64,000 nucleotides of DNA from Scenedesmus sp. ARA3 (Eukaryota > Chlorophyta > Chlorophyceae > Sphaeropleales > Scenedesmaceae): positions 62,001 through 126,000 of the forward strand of contig RWJK01001753.1 in NCBI GenBank assembly GCA_004335835.1. Reading direction: 5' to 3'. The notes under the pieces are model-generated. The model ran no database searches. It was not told where the DNA came from and saw only the letters and a list, made by a program, of their open reading frames with translations. This document shows, piece after piece, positions 58,501-64,000 of this stretch; the stretch's first letter is position 1, and every line of letters starts with the position of its first letter. A program made the position numbers and the translations under genes.

Positions 58501-59646
58501 CTGCGGCAGCCGCCCTCCACCAACGCAGCACTTGCCGAACAACAACAGAACGCAGCACTTGCCGAACAACAAAGGAAAACTCTCCCTTTACAACACATCC
58601 GCCAGCCCGCTGCTCTTCGCTGGCACCTTTTAGGCAACATCAGTCACCTGCATGCGTGCGAAACTGCGCCTGTTTTGTTGAACGCCTTGCGGCACTGCCG
58701 CCAACATGCTCCGTGTCCCTGCCCGAGGACTTTCATGGTGTTGAGGAGCAGAAACAGGGTGAGCTTGAGCAGCAGTTGTTGCTTGTGTAAATCCTGGACG
58801 CACAACAAAAATGAAGTATGCTTGTTACGGCTGCATGCAGGCAGAAGCGCTCAAGAGCCAGGTGGATGCGTCCGACTTTGTACCCATCCCTGGAGTGCCC
58901 ACCTACTGCATCTACGGCGGCGCACAGCCCACTCCCACGCAGCTCACCTACAAAGCTGCCTTTGCAGCCGACAAAATCAACGAGCTTCCCGTCACTGCTG
59001 GTTTTGTGGACGGGGACTCTGTGGTGCCCCTCAGCAGCCTGAGCCTGTGTGATAAGTGAGTGGCTGCTGTTCTTTCCTGCAAGGCTCTGCGTCTTTCCTG
59101 CAGGGCTCTGCTTGTTTTCCTGCAAGCCTCTGCAGGCTCTGTGGTGCCCCTGACCAGCCTGAGCCTGTGTGACGAGTGAGGGCTGCTGTCGTATAATCTG
59201 CAACTGCTGCTCCAGTTATTATATGTGCTGCGTCTGCACTTCAGAGCGCCAGAGACATGGCTTATCCGCACACGTGCGCAATTCAATACGACTGAGATGC
59301 CTTGTGCTGGGGCAGCATCAGATGCAGACAACAGCGGGTGCAACACTTCTGTCATTCTGACCGCTCACACGGCGGGGTTCTTGCTGCCATACGCTTGACT
59401 GATACCACACTGGCATGACTCGGCAGCGGCTCGCTTATTGAGTAGCATTCTGGCTGCCGCGTATCACCCTGCTGCTCTGCTCACACACCTCGCGTTGTCC
59501 GCGCTGCTTGTACCTTCTGCAGGCTGACCGACAAAGACAACGTGTACAAACTGATGGGCAAGATCAACCATTTCACCGTCTTAAACGAAACTGCTGGCCT
59601 GGCGGCTATCGCCAAAGCCTTTGAAAAGATCCTTGAGAAGAAGTAG
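55568..59646 (+). CDS. Secreted LCAT-type alpha/beta hydrolase (phospholipase/acyltransferase family), 422 aa
   Basis: Eight exons: 55568-55649, 56061-56274, 56702-56847, 57100-57262, 57527-57770, 58112-58192, 58841-59055 and 59523-59646. Residues 1-20 are a signal peptide (MSYLVILAVLLASASQALAQ), followed by PPIIILPGLLDSQL, the typical LCAT start. YDWRLDINSM, around residue 148, is the family's conserved YDWR motif. The nucleophile elbow is GYSQG with Ser187, in SVILVGYSQGNLVARALL. The likely acid is Asp367 or Asp369 in GFVDGDSVVPL and the base His398 in KINHFTVL, so the triad is complete. Related enzymes move or release acyl groups of phospholipids and sterols; the substrate is unknown. The second intron appears to use a GC donor. 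The C-terminus is EKILEKK, with no membrane anchor. Confidence 0.88.
56275..56276 (+). other. Apparent GC-AG intron donor
   Basis: To keep RKIFTSNIGVTV in frame, exon 2 must end GCCAG before GCAAGTACG. The bases after the GC fit a strong donor (GCAAGT), the known GC-AG variant. A GT four bases further on would shift the frame. Confidence 0.65.
58255..58350. repeat. Imperfect inverted repeat of CTGCCTGC / GCAGGCAG words in an LCAT-gene intron
   Basis: Left part GCTCTGCCTGCCTGCG and GCTGCTGCCTGCCT face AGGCAGGCAGGCGTGCAGGC and GGCAGCACGCG across a short AT-rich spacer near 58300-58312. It could form a long imperfect hairpin. Confidence 0.7.
59131..59180 (+). repeat. Exon echo of the LCAT-type exon 7 3' end
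   Basis: It matches 59017-59062, reading GSVVPLTSLSLCD with a GTGAGGG donor. The surrounding intron also carries three imperfect tandem copies of a TTTCCTGCA(A/G)G(G/C)CTCTGC word (59076-59134). Confidence 0.88.
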
Positions 59647-61596
59647 ACTGCTGCTGCAACGCTGGCAGGCGCACTCTTGGCCACAGCCGTGCAGCGCAGT
59701 TGCTTGATAATGCATGTGCTGGAACGCATCGAAGAGTGGCTGTGCCAGCCAGGATGGTAAGGCAGCGCATGCCCAAGTTGGGTGCTTGTTTGCTGCCCAC
59801 CACACTTCAGCGGAGTCTGTTAGAAGTGTGGCTTCTGGGACGCTTTTTTTGTGGATTTTAGGCAGCGCATGGAGGTGCGAATGGCGCCACAACAATGACA
59901 CACAGAGCAGCTGGTAGAGCTGCTCCCGCTCTGGTTGCAGGACAGCTGCCGCCTGGCAGAGAGCTGTGCTGCATTCATCATTTTCAAATTCTTGTGACAG
60001 AGCAGCCACGGGGTTGCAGCAAGGTCATGTTATGTTGCACCAAGGCCATGTTCTGCTGCGAGTGTTGGGAAATAACCCTGGCAACGGGGACAGCGCCATC
60101 ACATGCCCGCATACGCATGATAGTGGGGGCGATTTCAGCAAATTTGCGAGAAAAAGGAAATGCGTTGTCAGGTGATTGCAAGCATGTGAATACGCATGTT
60201 TGATTGCCAGTGTTGTCAATGGCTGCCACTGTTGGCTGCCCAGAGGTGGCTTGAAGAGTCATGCTGCTGCAGCGTACAGCGCTTGCAATGCATCGTGCTT
60301 TTTTTCTTCTCTGTAGCAGCAGATGTTGCAGTAGGGGTAGCATGGTGGCCCCAAAAGTGGTAGGGCATGGCAGCACATACATCCTGCTTGCTGGCACCCT
60401 TGCTGTCATTGCTAGTATCACGTGACCTGCTTGTTGTTCTCGGTTTGTCCTCATCTTCACGCAATGCACACACAGAGGGACACCAGCCTGATTGCATGCA
60501 ATGCGTGTCTTAACGCTTCAGCTTGGTTCGTTTGGGGTGTTCAGGGTTCCTTCAGGGCCGCCTTTTGCTGCGCGCCGCTGAATACACGCTGATCTTGCTT
60601 TTGGCTTTGTGCCAACAGCGCTGCTGTGCCGGCAGCACTATGTGCACCTCAATCAGCTGCTTCTCTTCATTAGATCTTCAGCGAGTCCTCGTACACTAGG
60701 TGTGTATGGATGGGCAGCAATAGCTTTGCACACTCTGCGTACACTCTCAATCCCCATCGTTTTGCCCAGGCAGCCCACACACATGAGTGCAGCGACTGTG
60801 ATAGTGATCCATCTCAGTGCGCAATTGCATGGCCTGTGTTGCCGTGTTTGCAGGGAATTCCCCCTGGTATGCCATCTGGCAAACAAATTTATCTTTTGAT
60901 GTCGTGCTACATGTGTTGGGGGTTCGGTTTGAACAGCATGTGTTGCCCTGCATGCAGTGCTGTGCACACCATGCCAGCGTGTTTCATCACACACTGCTGC
61001 TTGCCGCGCAAGCAGTGGTGTTCAGCACACCTGAAAGTGTAGGACCTGGTAGGAAAATTTGAAGCACTTCACAGCGCATGCAATGTTCTGCCCACAGCAT
61101 CCTATTATCCTACATGGCATTGTTCTCATAGGCACAGCAGCGTCCGTTGCTGCTGTTGCTCAACTGTTAGTGCACCCTGCACTATGGCCATGCCTCTTTC
61201 CATGGGATCCTTTGCCTCTGCTGCTGCTACTGCAGCCGCCTTGCCCTTTTCTGAGGCTGTGGGTTGTGTCACTGCAGCTGCACGCATCATGCTTGTTGTT
61301 GAAGATATGGTACCCTGCAGCACACAGCAGTCCCACCTGCACAGGGCAGTGCACCTTACCGTACGGAAGTAGTAGCTACTTGTTGATCGTTCAGTGGCCA
61401 TGCTGTGGGTTGCCTGGGCACTGCTTAGACTTGTACTGCATGCTGAGGACAGATGCTTAGTTCGTGGGCTGCCTCAGGCAAACCTCGCACTGCTGCAGTC
61501 TGCCAGCAGCGCTGTCGTTGGCAGCACTGTTGTACTGCCTGCACCCCCCAAGGTGTACTACTGTGTTACAGCGCTGCATGCAACTGCTCTTTTGGT
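59647..61596. other. Intergenic region downstream of the LCAT-type gene
   Basis: No gene supported. The left part is presumably 3' UTR, though no clear TGTAA lies close to the stop. Open frames are short and without recognisable domains. Confidence 0.5.
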
Positions 61597-62368
61597 CCCT
61601 ACCGACGCCAGGCTGTGTTTATCTCACAGGATAATCGATTATCTGGTGAAAATCTCAAGGATAATCTGATTATCCCTCATGGCATGGCGGATATCCGGCA
61701 TTGTGGCAGCATGTCAGCATGGCAGCAATGACTGTTGGGGACCCTCTCAGAAGTTCCTGCCCACCTACCTCAACAGCAGCGTTGCACAATGCCCTGTGTG
61801 AGACCCTGTACTGCGCTGTGGATAATCTCCATGCTGTCAGGATATCCAGTTGATCATCCATGCTATCACAGGGCATATATATGCCAAGCCTCTTGAAGGC
61901 TGGCAGCAGGCCTGCAGCACCCTGCAGCACAGGGTCTGACCGGGTAGTACGTACAAACATGCTCAAGACTCTTATAACTGCTTTGAAAACATCTTATTGT
62001 TCAGATACTGCAATACCCATGAGCAATGCCTTTCTCACTTGTCAGTGGCAAGCCTTGCTGAGCTTCCAAGTGCAGCAGTGGTATGCAGCGTGGTGCCTGT
62101 ATCATTCCTTTTCCAGGCAGAGCACAGCAAACACCAGGTCTCAATTACCCGCAGTAAGCGAGCAGTGCACATAGGATCGTGCGAATAAGCTTTGGAGGCA
62201 CTTGCTTGTCACTGTGTTACAGCACAAAATGCCACCGACAGCTAAACGCAGCTTCACCCGCACAGCATGGTCTGACGTCGAGGATAATGCATACAATGTT
62301 TATAAGTTCAGCTTACCGACTCAACAGCCTGGCTAGATGCGTGCAATACGGACACGCGAGCGCAGCAG
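61597..62368 (+). mobile_element. Dispersed repeat, copy 2 (core inverted relative to copy 1)
   Basis: This is the partner of 21124-21861. It starts at the same CCCTACCGACGCCAGG and ends with the shared GGACACGCGAGCGCAGCA. The internal block 61717-61860 is the reverse complement of 21252-21399. Near-palindromic GGCGGATATCCGGCA at about 61686-61700 marks the left breakpoint. A 14-base tandem CGAAGCATCGGTCT follows at 62448-62475. No coding capacity. Confidence 0.85.
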
Positions 62369-62518
62369 CTGTTCGGCCGTTACCCTGCTTGATCCTGACC
62401 GTGCGCTGCCGGTCATAGTGCGTATGATGACGAGTTCCTTGTGTAAGCGAAGCATCGGTCTCGAAGCATCGGTCTAGATCAGGGCTAGCCATGCAGTTTG
62501 GGGGTTGCAGGAGCTACC

Positions 62519-63384
62519 AACAGTTGAGGTCGCTGGCAGTGACTTGCTGCTGCTCGGCACAAGAGCCAATGCATTGAACTGGACGGTGGATAACATACGA
62601 AGCAATACTGATGAGAGTTGAGCAGGTGCGTACGTGATCTGGGGCTCTGCCCTACGTCAGTCAGCAAGTGGGGTAAAGTGCAGCAGCGCCACTGAAACAT
62701 ACAGCAGCAGGTGCCTCCATTTAGGCCACAACAGGTGTATGTACTCACCAGATCTGGCAGCTGATTTGCTAGATATCTGCTCATCAGCTCGAAATTATGC
62801 TCAGCGTCCTGGTCCACAGCACCCCTGCCCTGCTGTGTGCTGTTGCTGCTGGTGTGCCGCGCCTTACCCCATGCCAGGTGGCCCACAACAGCGATGATAA
62901 TGAATGGGGTTGTCTCATGACCTTCGAGCCAACTGGATCAATGTCGCTGCTGCCATTGGGTCTGGTCAACTCGGCTGAGCACACGGAGCAGCGACGCAGC
63001 TGGTGGTTTCGGCTGGTGTTGTGCTGGGCTGGTTGGATCTGCTGCAGCACCAGTGGTTGCATGATGAAGTGATGATGTTTGTGTCGCCAGACAGCAGCTA
63101 CACAGCAGCACGCATGCTGTCTACAGCTGCATAATCAGCTGGATGACGCTCTTGTGTGCAGTGGGTGGCTGCCATCAGCATCACCACCCGTGCGGCACAT
63201 TGCTGACCTTGTTTGGTTAGCTAGGCAGGTGATCAGGTGCTGGCCTAGCCAAGTGCCCTTGCAAAGCCGTCNNNNNNNNNNNNNNNNNNNNNNNNNNNNN
63301 NNNNNNNNNNNNNNNNNNNNNAACAGTTGAGGTCGCTGGCAGCGACTTGCTGCTGCTCGGCACAAGAGCCAATGCACTGAACTG
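62519..63384. repeat. 63-bp direct repeat pair around an assembly gap
   Basis: 62519-62581 and 63322-63384 are identical except for two transitions. The second copy begins exactly at the end of the 63272-63321 gap. Read on the minus strand both encode VQCIGSCAEQQQV-(T/A)-ASDLNC; one difference is synonymous and the other gives Thr/Ala. Confidence 0.9.
63272..63321. other. Assembly gap (50 N)
   Basis: A placeholder-size gap directly abutting a duplicated 63-base segment, which suggests a tandem or larger duplication the assembler could not resolve. Confidence 1.
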
Positions 63385-63508
63385 CGCAGGTTTCCCACGG
63401 CTCCTTCCACGGCTGCACTCCTTTACCACAGAACTGAACATTTTGTGCGTTAATAGAGTCAACGTGTGCCACTAGGCAGCACAACACCTTGATGGTGGGA
63501 ATGGCCAT
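63322..63508 (-). CDS. Candidate small Cys-rich exon or gene fragment, truncated by a gap
   Basis: From an ATG at 63508-63506 the minus strand is open through 62 codons into the gap. It reads MAIPTIKVLCCLVAHVDSIN, then VQFCGKGVQPWKEPWETC and the duplicated VQCIGSCAEQQQVAASDLNC. Cys spacing is regular in the second half and a copy at 62519-62581 has conserved its frame and ends at a stop after DLNCW. It resembles a secreted Cys-rich domain exon, but I do not recognise a family and the start is uncertain. It may be an internal exon of a gene running leftward through the gap. Confidence 0.3.
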
Positions 63509-64000
63509 CTGTTACATGGCATCGATTGTGTGCCTGCCCTGGTAACCGATGCCGCCACTGTGCCAACATGTTGTGCCAACTGTACAGTGCATTGCACCTC
63601 GTGAAAGCTGGGCGGTTACTGCTGGTTCTCCACCATCCAGTCAATTTGACAGTCTTCTGCCTGCGAGGGCTCCATGCTGCTGGCAACAATGCGCGTCAAC
63701 ACATCATAGTAAACACCAGGCTGCCGCAGCCAGCGGGTGGCTGAACAGCAGAACCCCAAGCATCATTGTTTAGGTTTGTCGGTGCACGTGTAGTGTACAC
63801 GCACCATGGTTGCAAGCAATCGTTGCGATCTGTGCTGTGCTGAACATGCGTGCACGCATGCACAGTAGCGGCAGCCGCTGCATGCTACTGCAGCCACTGC
63901 AGCGCAGGTAACAGCTGCCACAGAGCAATGGCATAGCCCTATACGACATATCGACCTTCCAAAATGTGCCAGCACAGAAGCATACAGCTGGCATCTGCAA

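Larger units (their letters stand above)
62582..64000. other. Right-end region without a supported complete gene
   Basis: Apart from the Cys-rich fragment and the duplicated 63-mer, the open frames here are short and unconvincing. The gap prevents judging whether a minus-strand gene spans 62400-63510. Confidence 0.5.

Overview
The window reads as nuclear DNA of a chlorophyte green alga. Genes have many short introns with GTGAGT/GTGCG donors and CTGCAG acceptors, CAG/CTG trinucleotide tracts are abundant, putative TGTAA poly(A) signals follow several genes, and the products are plant/algal (CP12, thylakoid insertase ALB3, a BIM-type bHLH, AKR2-like ankyrins, a GH9 cellulase with a small Cys-rich C-terminal module). 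A freshwater chlorophycean such as a scenedesmacean is my inference from repeat style and protein content; no species marker is present. There are no bacterial-style operons, rRNAs, CRISPR arrays or intact tRNAs. Three runs of N (21862-21911, 44471-44509, 63272-63321) mark assembly gaps. All gene models are my own splicing by hand; reading phase closes exactly from first to last exon in every complete model.

Layout. 2350-3712 (+): CP12, the redox linker of the Calvin cycle. 5285-7846 (-): complex I 30-kDa subunit NDUFS3. 9096-12694 (-): ALB3, divergent from 12933-14790 (+), a TFIIB-family factor, with about 240 bp between the start codons. 16627-19143 (+): a glutamine-rich coiled-coil protein I do not recognise. 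21124-21861: first copy of a dispersed repeat. 22186-23590 (+): C-terminal ankyrin exons of an AKR2-like protein, 5' end missing. 24911-31352 (-): secreted GH9 endoglucanase in 13 exons. 32444-34947 (-): 40S ribosomal protein S18. 37386-38786 (-): unrecognised single-pass membrane protein, divergent from 39381-42010 (+): EMC10. 42467-47603 (+): plastid saccharopine-dehydrogenase-like oxidoreductase. 49569-51758 (+): BIM-like bHLH factor. 55568-59646 (+): secreted LCAT-type alpha/beta hydrolase. 61597-62368: second copy of the dispersed repeat.

The most striking structure is not a gene. In seven of the thirteen genes the introns (and one 3' UTR) contain partial, diverged copies of the neighbouring exon together with its splice site. 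I call these exon echoes. There are about 30; GH9 and the saccharopine-dehydrogenase-like gene hold most of them. Where the flanks can be compared, intron sequence is copied too, so the unit is a local tandem duplication of roughly 50-250 bp across an exon-intron boundary, of which one copy stays functional. Two of the three assembly gaps lie in or beside such duplicated sequence.

The second structure is the dispersed repeat pair: the outer parts are collinear and in the same orientation, but an internal segment of about 145 bp is inverted between the copies, with a short GGCATGGC inverted repeat near the breakpoints. The third is the use of (CTG)n tracts as the polypyrimidine region of 3' splice sites, on either strand according to gene direction.

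The genes are unrelated housekeeping and plastid functions and do not form a pathway cluster.
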